NCBI GenBank assembly: GCA_033980235.1 | Contig: CM067067.1 | Coordinates: forward strand, 27,488,451 to 27,552,450 | Direction of reading: 5' to 3' | DNA: 64,000 nucleotides | Source: Diadema setosum | Taxonomy: Eukaryota; Echinodermata; Echinoidea; Diadematoida; Diadematidae | In this document: in pieces, positions 1 to 11,659 of the stretch | Layout of the letters: each line of letters starts with the position of its first letter | How positions within the stretch are numbered: the first letter of the stretch is position 1 | Made by a program: the position numbers and the translations under genes | The notes under the pieces: model-generated | The model's input: only the letters and a program-made list of their open reading frames with translations | The model's database searches: none | Told to the model about the DNA's origin: nothing

Positions 1-111
1 CTGGGACTGAGCCGTCAGCCGCAGATTTTTCTACAGGTGGGACAAATGACGATGGAAAATCTAACTTGCAGGCTCGTCAACTTTATCGGCTCGACGCTCG
101 CCATAAATGTA

Positions 112-733
112 CTAACGTTACATGTATCTACAAATTTCGTAATGGTACAACTTCAAACAAGCTGAAGCCGAAGGGAGCCATCCCCATCTGAATAGTCGAT
201 GCCATGCTCTCGAAATCTGAATATCTTCAGACCATCTGGTGTCGAGAATATAGACAACATAATATAACGTTAGACCTAAGATCCTAACTGTTAGAGTTTT
301 AACGTTACAAATAATCTAACGTTACAGAATCTATTCACCTGCTATAGGGTTCTTTATCACTCACGCAATTCGACAAAGGATCCACGTTATTGAATGGATG
401 GTTATCCCGGTTTAAAGCATAACGTTCGACCAGGGTATTTGGATCCCATCCGGCGTGATATCAGTGGCCTTGCAACTGCACCTAACGTTACAGATCCAAT
501 GTCAGGTAGGCCTAGCTCCTAAACGGTTAGGGCCTTTTTCTTCAAGGCTTTGCCTTTTTATATTTACACGATGTAACATATTGTTAGGAGAGTTGATTGT
601 ATCACTGGACTTTTTTTTTATTTTTTTTTATTTTTTTTTTATTTTTTTTTGCTCTGAATTCCGTTCTCAGACTCTATATAGATCAAACGTTACAGTCTGA
701 GTACGGAATTCAGAGCAAAAACAGCTAACGTTA
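112..733. repeat. cluster of AACGTTA motifs
   Basis: The short motif TAACGTTA or close variants (AACGTTAC, AACGTTAG) recurs about nine times between roughly 112 and 733, far more often than expected by chance. The motif is itself palindromic around AACGTT. No gene or known repeat class is recognised here. It may be the subterminal repeat array of a transposon whose other end lies left of the window. Confidence 0.4.
651..716. repeat. 23-bp inverted repeat (hairpin) after a poly-T tract
   Basis: The arm at 651-673 (GCTCTGAATTCCG...) and the arm at 694-716 are reverse complements at 22 of 23 positions, separated by 20 bp. A long T-rich tract with single A interruptions (about 611-650) lies immediately upstream. 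It could be the terminal hairpin of a mobile element or a foldback unit. Confidence 0.6.
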
Positions 734-1041
734 GAGGGCGATATTTTGGCCAAAAGTAACACAAGTTATTCACAAAAATAAAAGTCTTGAAAATTCCGAA
801 TTTGGCATAATTGTGAAAATTATCCACTCCAAATTCTGGAAAGTAGACTTTAATCATATACACGTAGGCCTACACCCCTCTACAAAAAAACAAAAAAAAA
901 GTTGTCTCTTTTTGTGCGGTGTCAAATGGCATTATAATTCCAGGCATGATTTTTGTAATGTTACGCAATGATTAATAACTTTCGCATCTTGTCCATGCAC
1001 CAGAATCACAATTCATACCCTCGATTCACCGGACACATTTA

Positions 1042-1209
1042 CAGGGCTGCCAACTCTAGCGTGAGACTCGCGCATTTTGGTCCTTTCTCACTCTAAAACT
1101 TTATTTCATTTGCATGCATTTCTATTGATCTGACTCATTTTGACTCCTAAATTATAGCATTGGCCTATGGGAGTCTCACTCTCAACAGTTTCCAGTGTTG
1201 GCAGCCCTG
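1042..1209. mobile_element. 168-bp palindromic MITE, hAT-like ends
   Basis: The ends CAGGGCTGCCAAC and GTTGGCAGCCCTG are inverted repeats. The element is flanked by the direct repeat CATTTA (1036-1041 and 1210-1215). Ends of the CAGGG type are typical of hAT non-autonomous elements, which normally make 8-bp duplications; only 6 bp are visible here. Confidence 0.65.
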
Positions 1210-1215
1210 CATTTA

Positions 1216-2309
1216 CTACTGAGCGGACGACAAAGAAAAAATTAGCAAATGAGGCTCAAATTTCGTATTTTACGGTAAATATATGTTAAACATGAACATT
1301 TCGAACAGTTCATGCAATAAAATCTTGTGAAAAATTGACATCTTCTATAAAACTAGTGTTTTTTACATGTTTGTGTCTCATTTTTCACTATTTCGGTCCA
1401 TACAATGCTCTGTGAGGTTAGTCTATTAAGCCCCGCACGTATTGAATGTCGTTAGTATGCAAATAGGCACGTCCGGAATTACCATGCTGTCCAGTAATAC
1501 CATGCCTGTACAACTGTTATATAAAGTGGAGTTCATGTTGACAACAACTTGTTGTCAAGTAATTATTAGGCCAATTTTGGGCTAGCTAAATAGGCCCTAT
1601 AGTTATACTTGACCAAAAGATCGGTCTGTATGACACTGTAGATCTGGTCATTGGGGATATGTTCCACAGAGACTGTGTCTCGTACTTGGCTTCATGCGCG
1701 GATCCCCTCTTGGTCTTATAGGAGAGCAATAACGTCAAAAAAAATAAAAGACTCCTCCAGACAGACAGATCTTTCTGTCTATACGTTTGTAGCCCTATAC
1801 CGATACTAGACTCTATTCCTAAGTATTTCAAAGGCTAAAGACCGTAATTATTGGTGGTGATAATGTTTTATGGCATAGAAATTATTTCTAGAGGTCTATA
1901 TAGTGACTCCATTCTGTTGAACCTCCTTGGTGTTGCTTTACCCTGACATGTAAGGCTCGTGTCATTCGACCAGTTGAGGACGAGTTCCAAGTACGTGGGT
2001 ACTTGGTGCATGGACAAGATGTGAATGTGTGTATGGGAAACACACATAAATTCCCATATTCCCATACAATGTATATAGGAAATGTGTGTTGTAGCAAAAT
2101 CAGCCCATCCTCAACAGGTTAAAAGATGTATGAGATGATTATCAATTAAGAACAAAAGTGCATTAGGCCCACAGTGTAGCCCCCTCAAGATGACATTTTG
2201 TGTGGATGTAGTTACAGGTGAACACTTTTTCCTAATCGTTATTGTGTTGACTTACCCAAGTTCACCAGTTATTCTGTATTCTAGTACAAATCCAGTAGAT
2301 CCACGTTGT
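1216..2309. other. no gene or clear element seen
   Basis: This AT-rich stretch has only short open frames without splice-site support or protein-like composition. I see no RNA gene, tandem array or inverted repeat of note. Confidence 0.4.
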
Positions 2310-2580
2310 TATGTATTTACCTTCACCAAGGAAGGAGGTTACGTTTTCATTGGTGTTGGTTTGTCTGTCTGTCTGTCTGTGTGCAAAATAACTCAAAAAG
2401 TTGTGGACGGATTTGGATGAAACTTGATTTTGGTAGTGATCTGGGAATATTTATGAATTTTTGAAGAATTTTTGATCATTTTGCAGTTAGAGTCAATGAA
2501 CTTAGCTAGGAGTATTTGAGGTTTCCATATGCGCTCTAAAGTGCAGCCTCTGCTCAGGCGAGGCGCTACTCAGCTGGAAG
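2310..2580. repeat. fragment of a dispersed repeat with (TGTC)n
   Basis: The segment begins near CCTTCACCAAGGAAGGAGG and carries a GTCTGTCTGTCTGTCTGT run at about 2360-2381. This looks like the head of a common dispersed marine-invertebrate repeat, but family identity is from memory and not tested. Confidence 0.3.
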
Positions 2581-2774
2581 CTGATAACGTTAACAAAAGC
2601 CTTCTATTTTGAGAATATTGACAAATTGGATGATTTTCAGCATGTGTGTATGGGTAGAAATCAGCTGCTTTTCTATTTTTTTTTTTTTTTATGTTCCTGC
2701 TTGAATGTAAGGGTTGTGTCTCTAACATTAAATTTATCTTAACATGTGAGTTTGGTTTTGCTATTGCATTATAG

Positions 2775-3082
2775 ATGAATCTTCTATCAGGGAACAGATC
2801 CAAGAGACAAGTATGACAAGTCCCCGCTCATTGAATGAAGGGCTACACAATGGAGTTATACCACCAGACAGGATGTCATTGGCCCCAGGCCAGCCTGGCA
2901 CAATTGGTCCAGCTGTTCCACCAAGTCGGGCAGTAAGCACTGTCAACTTGCTGCAACCCAATAACAAGGTTGGCCCGGCTGGTATTCAGCTTGTGAAGAA
3001 AGAACATGCCATCGTATTGAGAAAGTATCGCAAGAGGAGAGGATCCAATGCCAGCTCTGTCAACATTTTCACAGAAGATCAT
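2775..3082 (+). CDS. internal or 5' coding exon, possibly the N-terminus of the TRPM-like gene
   Basis: An open frame is bounded by an acceptor (TTGCATTATAG, ending 2774) and a strong donor GTGAGT at 3083. The exon starts with two bases completing a split codon and then encodes about 102 residues in phase 0 at the end. An in-frame ATG lies at 2813. The protein is Pro/Gly/Ser-rich in its middle and ends in a basic stretch (KYRKRRGSN) followed by ASSVNIFTEDH. No conserved domain is recognised. The phase 0 exit is compatible with the phase 0 entry of the candidate exon near 15064 and of the TRPM exon at 21389, so it may encode the variable cytosolic N-terminus upstream of the melastatin homology region. 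That link is inference; it could instead belong to another gene. The end lies only 26 bp from a transposon boundary. Confidence 0.5.
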
Positions 3083-4459
3083 GTGAGTATAATGTATACA
3101 AAGCTATAGGGCCATTCTCCGAAAAAGTGTGCAATTACAGTTGTACAAATGACGAAACTTCAACATCAAAGATTTCATTCATGTCTTATCAATTCAGAAA
3201 GTTTGATCCCTTAGGAATACAAAACAGTCAATGGGTGATTTTTGAAAGCTCATATTTTTTCTAGAAACATTTCCAAACTCAGAGTCCTTTTTTACATGGT
3301 AGTACCATATCAGCTACGTTACCAGAGGTAACATCTTAGAAAATCGTTGATTGTCTGCTTATTTTTCACTTTAAAATGGCAATGCTTATGTAAAACTACA
3401 AGCTTAAACATAAACATCACAGAAACATTTTGGAGTCAGACGTGATCTAAAGTGTAATGAAAATAATCCTGATTTATAAAGTGAAGGTTAAATAAAAAGC
3501 AAGAAAATACATATATTTTGACTTAAAATATTTTACCCTAATTTTTTAACTTTGTACCTACATTTGAACTATATCAACAATCTCATTGATTATGTATATA
3601 TGAAACATCATGAATAAGTATTACACTTCTCATAAATAGCAAATGCCAGGTAACATCTCTGCCAGATAAAGTACATTCTGGATCAGAAGAAGAACGGTGT
3701 GTGGTAACGTATCTGATGCATCAAAAGTTCCGTTAGCATACGTTTCAGACCCAGCACCAATCATGCCAATAAATTCATTTTAACTTGTAAGAACATCACA
3801 ATGTGACTTTTTTCGTTAAAACACCGCACTTCTAAACGTAAAGAATGATTTCGTCATAGGTAGAATATTAGATAACCCTTCGACAAAACTTTGAGAAATA
3901 TGTGAAATACAAGAACCAAACAAACACAAATCAACAATACTTTTTTTTTCTGATATAGTTCCGAAATTTTGTAATTACTTGAAAGCCGGTAAAAATGAAG
4001 TTGGAAAAGATTTCTATGCACATGATACGCATGAATTCAATTTCCTTTGTTCCTGTCTGTAATAAATTAAGTCTCACTAATGGAGAAACGATGGTAACGT
4101 ATCTGACAAAGCATTTATGTTTATTGACACATTTAAGTACTATACCGATTTACATCAAACCCAGATCACTCAATCATGTGATTGAAAAAACCTGATGCAA
4201 AACGTTACACATCAAATCCTATGGTCATTTTCAGAGCACTGTGTAACCAAGGAAGTGCTCTTGACCTTAACCATAATACTGAGCGCATTTTATGTAGATA
4301 AAAAAAAATAGTATGCAAAATTATAATGAACAAAGGAATAGAGCGTTCATGTAGCCCATTTGCTGTGAAGTTGACAACATAAGGTGGGTACCAAACTTCA
4401 GCCCTTAAAAGTCCTAAGTTGATTTTTACAGACAAAAATTTATTGTGGTACAAAATGCT

Positions 4460-4481
4460 CACACACACACACACACACACA
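4460..4481. repeat. (CA)n microsatellite
   Basis: An uninterrupted CA dinucleotide run lies inside the 3109-5711 element. Confidence 0.8.
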
Positions 4482-4554
4482 AAACCTCAACAAAACAGAA
4501 ATAAAATTGATTTCTAATGTATATCTGACAGCACTTTTTGTAAATGCCATAATT

Positions 4555-4857
4555 CTGAGGGATAATATAGTCCTGGTTTAGATGAGGATTCAGTTTTTAA
4601 CCTTTTGCAAGATAATTGAAATCCACGTATACTTACGAAAAGTTTGTTTGATGAAAATCGGTTTAGAAATGGCCGAGATGTCCATAATAAAGTAAAAGCA
4701 ATAAAAGTAGATCGGCCATCACATTTTGTCAGGACCTCTTTCTTTTACTTTGTTTTGGATATCTCGGCCACTTCAAAACCGATTTTTCATTAAATAAACT
4801 TTTAATTCCTTTTAGAACTGCATGTTTTCTTATCAAGTTGTATAGAGCACGATGTCA
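4555..4857. mobile_element. degenerate MITE nested in the 3109-5711 element
   Basis: The segment resembles the MITE at 16059-16458. It shares a start like CTGGTTTAGATGAGGATTC, an internal palindrome around AAATGGCCGAGAT and ATCTCGGCCACTT, and the same order of landmarks. Its exact ends are eroded. Confidence 0.5.
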
Positions 4858-5715
4858 ATCGTTTAAATCCGCGCATAGAAGCGCGTCGCGATTAACTTTG
4901 CTGCACGATACATTTTATTGGTAACCTATCTGACGCATTTGATGTTAACGTATCTGAAGTGTCATTACCATTCTCACACTATTATTTACAAAAATATTAA
5001 TTTTCTTGAGCAATTTCTTTTGTGTGATCAGTCATTACCTTAAGTATTCAAAAGTACCAGAGATTTGCTTTCATTCAGCATACTTTTTTCTAAATGTAGC
5101 AAATTTTAGGTAACGTATCTGATACCAGCTCTTTGTAACATTAGGTTTCCATGGCTTCGGATCAGTATAATTTTTTGTAACAAGAGATTCCATGAATAAA
5201 TCAAGATTCCATGTTTGCGTGAAGTTGACTTTGTTTAACACATCAAATTACAGTGCTATGCAGCATTACTTTGATCTTCTCTTAAGGGTCTCAAAAAGGG
5301 TAATGTATCTGACACCGATTTGGCGTCATGATATTAATGATCTCCTGGAGAAATATCAAATCATCTTATTGTTTTGTAATATTATTTTTCATTCAGGCAC
5401 TTGAGGGGCAATTGAATGAAGCACAAAAGATTTGATTTATATGATACGTTAATGAGTAGGAACTTGTTATATGAGCACGTTCTCTTCTGGTGACATGGGG
5501 TTTTTAGGGTTACATCAAACTTTGGATCGTATTTCTAATATTATCCCAGGGGTCCCAATAGCTTTATTGATATTCATTTTACAGGTCTAACCACTCGGAT
5601 GAATTGAACTAAAAATGTTGATTTCTGAGGGACAAAATATCGATCTAAACTGTTTAAACATGCTGGCGACATGAAAATTGCAGTTTTGCACACTTTTTGG
5701 GAGAACGGCCCTATA

Positions 5716-6332
5716 ATCATAAGACTATGTTCATGTTAGCTCAGCTTAACCTGCTTACAGGTACATGTATAGTAAAGACATTTTCATCAGTCATGTGTAA
5801 AGTGTTAATGATTTATCTTACAATAGTTTTTATGCTGTACAACCTGCATATGAACCTGCTGTGCAGCATCTCGATGAGCAGGTAGAAATATACAAGAAAG
5901 AAGAGACTTAATGGTCTGAATTCAAGAAGGCGGTTGTAGACCATGGTTCGTGCAAATTTCTTCTGCATTAATACAACTTACAGATTGCATACACCTACAG
6001 ATGTCCAGTAACAAATGTGCGTTGATATGCGCATGTCAAAAGTATAATGCCTATTTCATGCTTAGTTTAGTCCATGATCTGAATTTGAATCATGGTTTAA
6101 ATGTAAACTACCCTCGTTAATTCGGGCCTTCAAGTAAATTAGAGAAATATAGGGACATTACATGTTTGCATAGTTTTTCTGTGAAAAAGAGGAAAGCAAA
6201 AGCAATTAAAGCAAACAGTGGGTTTCACCCCTCTGAAGTGAAGAAGAGAAGAGTTTCACAGGAGTAGATCACAAGATGATGATCACAGATTTCCAGTTGA
6301 TGCATACCCTTGAAATCTTTCAAAAATTATAC
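5716..6332. other. spacer between two TIR elements; nothing recognised
   Basis: This is AT-rich unique-looking sequence with no supported exon, RNA gene or repeat structure. Confidence 0.4.
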
Positions 6333-7118
6333 AGATGGGCAATTCCACGGTAACTGACGTTACACGTAAGGATTTTCATGAAATTGTTTACCTTGTAGTT
6401 TTGTGAATGAAAGCACCTTGGGCTTGCAATTAGCATTGATGAATAAGTTCATGAGAATGAAGAAATAGGTGGAAAGTTTTTCTCTCAAACTGCATTTCTT
6501 ATCACATAGCAAGTGAAAATGTGTCGGTAACTGACGTTACGGAAAAAGGACATGGGAAATTGTGGTGTAGATGAAAATGGAAATATCTCATGTCCCTGAC
6601 TTTTAGCCTTTATGTGTTTAATATGGCAATACACTTAGGTTCTTAGGAACAGGTGTGCAAAATAATGTACACTTTAGATATTTCCTTTTAGCACCACGCC
6701 AATTTCAGTGAAGGCATGACGGTAACTGACGTTACGCTTACATTTGCCATAGGGTTTACACATGCAAAATCATGATTGGGAATAGCTATGTGATATTTCA
6801 TAATTCTGACCATTCAGAATGATTTGTTTGATATGGAGTCATACCTTGGTTTATCAGTCATAAATACACAATGAAATGAAACAGAAGTCCATTTTCTTTG
6901 TGTTCTATGAAAACTTAAAGGTAGACATGTCAGTAACTGACGTTACGTACATGTATGTAACTGACGTTACACATACTTTGCTGTGGGGTTTACAGAGAAC
7001 AAATTTATTTAACAGGTTATTATACTGCTGCAATGTACCAGTGACAATCCCAGGCAACTACAGCAACAAATTAAAACAAAATCTGAAGACACAAATAATA
7101 TTGGGTGGGCCCTTATAG

Positions 7119-7140
7119 GGGGCACCCCCCCCCCCCCCCA
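7119..7140. repeat. poly-C tract
   Basis: A run of C with few interruptions lies inside the 6337-11413 element. Confidence 0.7.
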
Positions 7141-7299
7141 TGCCATAGCACAGTTGGGCAAAAATAATGTAAATGCACAAGAGGATATTTCTTGACATTT
7201 TTCTGAAGATTTAATTTTTATTCAACATTTATGATTACACAGAGCCATTAATAGATTAAGCAGTTCCAAGTATAAATATATTGACGTGGCTAAGGGCTT

Positions 7300-7331
7300 T
7301 TTTGTTTGTTTGTTTGTTTGTTTGTTTGTTT
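7300..7331. repeat. (TTTG)n microsatellite
   Basis: About eight TTTG units occur in tandem inside the 6337-11413 element. Confidence 0.85.
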
Positions 7332-8754
7332 TTTAATGAACAGGAAAGTTTTTATCTACAAATTGAACATAGAGTGCTCCACCAATAATACCTTGTAGTA
7401 CTACACAAAACATGGATATTTTTGTGCTTGAAAAAAATATCAAAATAACTTCCAGGTCATGGGAAAAAAAAAACATGTATCAACTCATAAATATGCATAA
7501 ATAGTGTGGTCATGAAATCTATTGTGATATATTTCTCCTTCTTTTCTTTATTTTACTCCTGATGATCTCCATCATCAATTGATTTAAATGAAAAGTGTCG
7601 CACTTTTAATATTTCTCTGTGAAGAAGAAAAATAAATGCTTTTTTGGTCAAAAGAGCATTATTGTTTTATTCCTAGCTTGAAGTAATTTAACTGTTTTGC
7701 TTTTCCTTTTCACTGATATATCACGGCTTGCAAATACATTTGAGATACCAAGAAATCGGACTTTGCAACGAAAGAATACTAAAATCAATATAAAAGACTC
7801 TTCCTGTTCATAATTATCATATGTTGTATTACAAAATGTCCCTGCATGAATAGAATAAAGTAATCAACAAATACACACTGTGTGAACAATATTTTTTAAA
7901 CCCTATAGAATCCTCTCTCACTTTGAGCAACATCAGTGTTAAGTTTCAAACAATAATGAGTACATGCCTTACGTACCATAATGCAAGATGAGCCATGTTA
8001 ACTACACCACACATTTAAGTGCAAGAGAAGAAATATATCTGTTTGTGCATTTGCCTTGAGGTAGAAACTTGACTACATGTAAGCTTCCTGAAAAAAAAAA
8101 AAAACAGAAAAATGCCAGCAAAAGCAAACATTGGTGAAGATTGTTAAACTGTTGGTATACAGCTTTGCAGAAGTTTGTTTGTTTGTTTGTAGAAAATATG
8201 GTTAACATGCAATCATGCCACTGATTAGGCCTACAAACTTTGGTAGCTTTATCATCCCGTAGGACTGGGAATGTACTAATTTGAGTGCGTACAATGTACT
8301 GCATGTGGCAAACTAAACTTCCAGATGATTTAACCTTAAAGTTCACATAAGAAGCCGATCGCCAAAACTGGACTTTTTTTTTTTTTTGAAAGGCTTATTA
8401 ACCATACTTTCCTATCTCACATCTTTCAAACCCCTAAAAAGGTTGGTTTTTGAGGAATATGCGTTCAAATTTCGTCAAAATATCGAAGCCTTATTCCCCG
8501 TTGAGTCAAGACCCCTAGATTATGATGTCACGTAAGGGTATTCCCTCTTATGTCCACGCAAATGCAGTGCTGTCAAAGCTTTAAAATTGCGTCATATCGC
8601 TCTCTTATGATGGATTTTATGTTCTAATTTGTTTAAGAATTATTAGAAAAAAATGTTCTAGTGAACGATTTTTTGATACATCACATAATATTCAGAAAAT
8701 TTAGAATTTTGAGAGGACTTTTTTAGTTTTATTTTGGTTGGAAAAATAACGTCC

Positions 8755-10130
8755 CGCGTAAAAGATTAATCCGCGAGTGATGCGACTCTGTACGTGCCAG
8801 CGCGCGCGCGGTACGGTGCGGACGGTACGAGAGGGGAGCCCTCGGCCGAGGCTCCGCTGCTCAGGCGGCCACGGCCATGCACGGCGACTCGCTCTAGCTA
8901 GCTATAGGCTAGAAGCAAAACGGCAAAATGACCTACTGTAAACGTCAATATTTTCGCGCGATTAATTTTTCGCGCTGAGCGGCTCGAAAACGTATTCGCG
9001 GGTTCTTAAATTCGCGCTCCGCAGCAGGTTACTTTACTGTAGTACACATTCACTGCTTTCATCCAAAGCCTCTGCTACATAGCTTGCTATGCCAGTGTAC
9101 GACAAGCGACGTAGCGAGCGGCTCGACTGCGAGTACAAGCACTCAAATACGTAGTACAGCTGTGACTGTAGTACCGTAGTCACGGGGGAATGTAGCATCG
9201 GTGCGGGAAGCGCGCGGTGCACACTGCATGCTACAGTACACAGCAATCTATCGTCTCTTTGCACAGTACTAGTAGCGTAAACATGCCTGTACATTGTACT
9301 ACGTAGCAGTATCATCGATGAAGCGCACACATAATAGCATACAGCCTTTTTACAGGGACTCCTATCTGTCTAGTGTCTGTGGTCAGGGGCTGACCGTTTA
9401 GCCTTAGGGCCGCGCCGTAGGCCGGCCCGTACATTAAGACTGTTTGATGAAAAGCTAAATCTGGACAAAAAATGAGCTGAATTGTTAGTTAGAAAATAGT
9501 CTAGTCTCTAGACTAGAGGCTTTAGGAGTTAGTAGTTTCCTCACATCGCCCGCAGTGAAAACTGCACTAACTCCGAGACGCCTGCAGCTCAAGACATGTT
9601 TCGAACTTACCAATTGTTATTCAAAAGCCGTTCTGGATCAAAATCGAGACGAGGAGCATCCCCGTCGTTTGCCATTCCATCTCCATCGAAAGGCAGCGGC
9701 TCATGACAATAGGGTTGCGGCACCCGTGGCCCTGCCGCTGCTTCCCCGGCTGGATTGACGTCGACAGCACCTTGCTCTCCCACTTCTCCATCGTCCTCTC
9801 CCCAGCTTACATCTTCCCAACTTCCATCGTCCTCGTCTGTATTCTCGTCCCCTTCTCTGCTTTTGTCGCTTCCTTCCTCTTCACTAACGTACTCCTCAAA
9901 GTCCATAAAAAGATCACTCTGATCTAACTCACTGTTCTCGGCCATTTTCGGAAGGAGTGAAAGCTCAAAATTGATCGACGCGAAATTTCGAAACGAACCG
10001 CTATGAAAAAGTTACGACGATACAAATGTGAACCGCACGTACGTACGTACGTACAATGCATACGATACGAGCTGCGAGGTGATATGTCATACCGACCGAC
10101 GGCCGACCGGATCTACTTTCGCACCAAAAC
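8755..10130. promoter_or_regulatory. CpG-rich island upstream of and over the minus-strand acidic exon
   Basis: CpG dinucleotides are abundant here (for example GCGCGCGCGG near 8811, GCGCGCGGTG near 9211, and a (CGTA)n run at 10038-10053), in sharp contrast with the AT-rich flanks. The minus-strand start codon at 9943-9945 lies in AAAATGGCC, a context like the YY1-type sites often found at start codons of TATA-less genes. A promoter firing to the left is the simplest reading; transcription was not shown. Confidence 0.5.
9611..9945 (-). CDS. first coding exon of an unidentified acidic protein
   Basis: The minus-strand frame opens with ATG at 9945 in the context GAAAATGGCC and runs 111 codons plus two bases to a strong donor GTAAGT at 9610-9605. 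Without splicing it would hit a stop at once, which supports the donor. The protein begins MAENSELDQSDLFMDFEEYV and is very rich in Glu and Asp through about residue 60, then has a Gly/Ala/Pro linker and ends with RLDFDPERLLNNN. Such an acidic, disordered N-terminus suits a nuclear or DNA-binding factor, but no domain is recognised and I could not find the next exon. It lies wholly inside the 6337-11413 TIR element. It is therefore either a gene carried by that element, possibly its own transposase gene, or a captured host exon. Confidence 0.5.
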
Positions 10131-11659
10131 TATGAGGAGAAAATTGTGATAATTGTGTGAAATTTGGGCTTGTTGCAGATCATAGTAATACAAAATAATT
10201 GTTTGAGAAGAAGCAGTTCATGATAATACTATTAAGTGTAGACAAACAGTAAAGAGTTGGTGTCAAAAGTATAAATAGCAGAGATTTCAGACTTTGAAAA
10301 AAAATTGACAGAAATTCTTTCCCGATGCCAAATGCTTTTCTACAGAGCATCCGGGGCCCGTGGCTCTAACTACCCTGGCGTGACGTCACAACTTTTGGAG
10401 TCCCGTACTGTGGCTGGTTTTCGAGGGGGAGGGAGGGGGATGTTTGGGACTTGCAAATAGCGGATATCTAGATGCTTGCGGGGATTTGAGCCAAACTTTT
10501 TGCATTATTGGTCAATTACCAACATATATTTCATCTACAAACGAATTTTACGAACATTTATTCCCTTCAATATGGGTCTTTAAACTTGTGCTGAATCAAA
10601 AATCGAAAGCTCAAGCCCCCCCCCCCACCCCCCCAAAAAAAAGATAATCATGGTAAATGAATGAATAAATGAATTTAGAAATAAAATAAAAAAAAAAAAA
10701 TATCCATGGACATACCATGGTAATGACATCATTTCCTATGAAAGGGATTGCTGCTCTTTGTTGTAAGTTGACTTCCCAGATGTATTGAAATGGCCAAAAG
10801 TCAAAAAATTTGCCTCAGTTATAATTACTGTCATGGTAACTGACGTTACATACATGGTACTCGTGTATGACGTTTCGGTAACTGACGTTACACATTTTGT
10901 AGTGTTCATTTTGACTCTCCAGTATGCCAAGTATCCTTATTTCTGGTATTCAAATAAAGGCATATGGGCATACATTAGAAATCCCAAGTTACATCATACA
11001 GCTCACTTCCTTTGATGAATTAACTTAAAAATTCCTTGTTTTTGGTAACTGACGTTACATCCATCATTATCAAAGTAATTAACAGTTTTTATCAAATTCT
11101 TTAAAGCTACCAGCTTTTTTCTATCATGTGGTAAAAGACTTCTCTGGTAACTGCATGAATATGAAAGATTGTTGTTTAGGGTACTAATAAAGTGGATATA
11201 CAGAGAGTAAGTTATGCGACAATACACTCTTTTCACCATTGAGTTATAGGCATATTTTGGCAGCCATTTTGAAAATCAAAATGGCCGCTTTTATTGATAA
11301 ACATAATGATTCTTAAAACTTCAACTCAAGTACTGTCTGAAAATGTATAGTGTTTGAAACAAATATCATTTTGAATATTTGGCACCTGTGTCCTAGTTAC
11401 CGTGGAATTGCCCAGATGATGATTTTCAGTTCCAAAAGTGACTTCTCTGTGTGAGCACGGAGGGAAGCCCTAGACAAAATGTGCTTACAACAAAATACAC
11501 TGTCTGAGTATAAATTTGTTTTTATTCATGGCTCTGTTGAGTATATATCGGCCATTTTTTATTTAACCCCAACAAAAGAGGGCAAAAGTGCCTTTAACAT
11601 GACCCCCTTGTGTCACTCAATGTACAAATGTATAAATGGGCACCAATCCCTGCTTGGGG

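Larger units (their letters stand above)
3109..5711. mobile_element. 2.6-kb TIR element, GGGCC ends, TATA target duplication, subterminal GGTAACGTATCTGA array
   Basis: The left end GGGCCATTCTCCGAAAAAG and the reverse complement of the right end (GGGCCGTTCTCCCAAAAAG) match over about 26 bp with a few differences. TATA flanks both sides (3105-3108 and 5712-5715). Inside, GGTAACGTATCTGA or one-base variants occur at 3703, 4093, 4920, 4945, 5109 and 5299, with an inverted variant at 3309-3323. Spaced subterminal motifs of this sort are usually transposase-binding sites. No transposase frame is present, so it is non-autonomous. Superfamily is unassigned. Confidence 0.75.
6337..11413. mobile_element. 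5.1-kb TIR element, GGGCAATTCC ends, AGAT target duplication, palindromic GTAACTGACGTTAC arrays
   Basis: The ends are GGGCAATTCCACGGTAAC and its exact reverse complement (11396-11413). AGAT flanks both sides (6333-6336 and 11414-11417). The 14-mer GTAACTGACGTTAC, a palindrome with 5-bp arms, occurs exactly eight times: 6350, 6527, 6722, 6933 and 6957 on the left, and 10836, 10878 and 11045 on the right. None is seen in the middle. This subterminal layout is typical of transposase-binding sites. The core contains a CpG island and a spliced-looking minus-strand first exon. No standard transposase motif was recognised. End style and target length match the neighbour at 3109-5711, so both may belong to one superfamily. 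Confidence 0.8.

Noticed and set aside
8002..8346. 114-codon minus-strand frame as the second exon of the acidic protein
   Set aside because: Its C-terminal part is coded by poly-A and TTTG repeats, and no acceptor with matching phase was evident.
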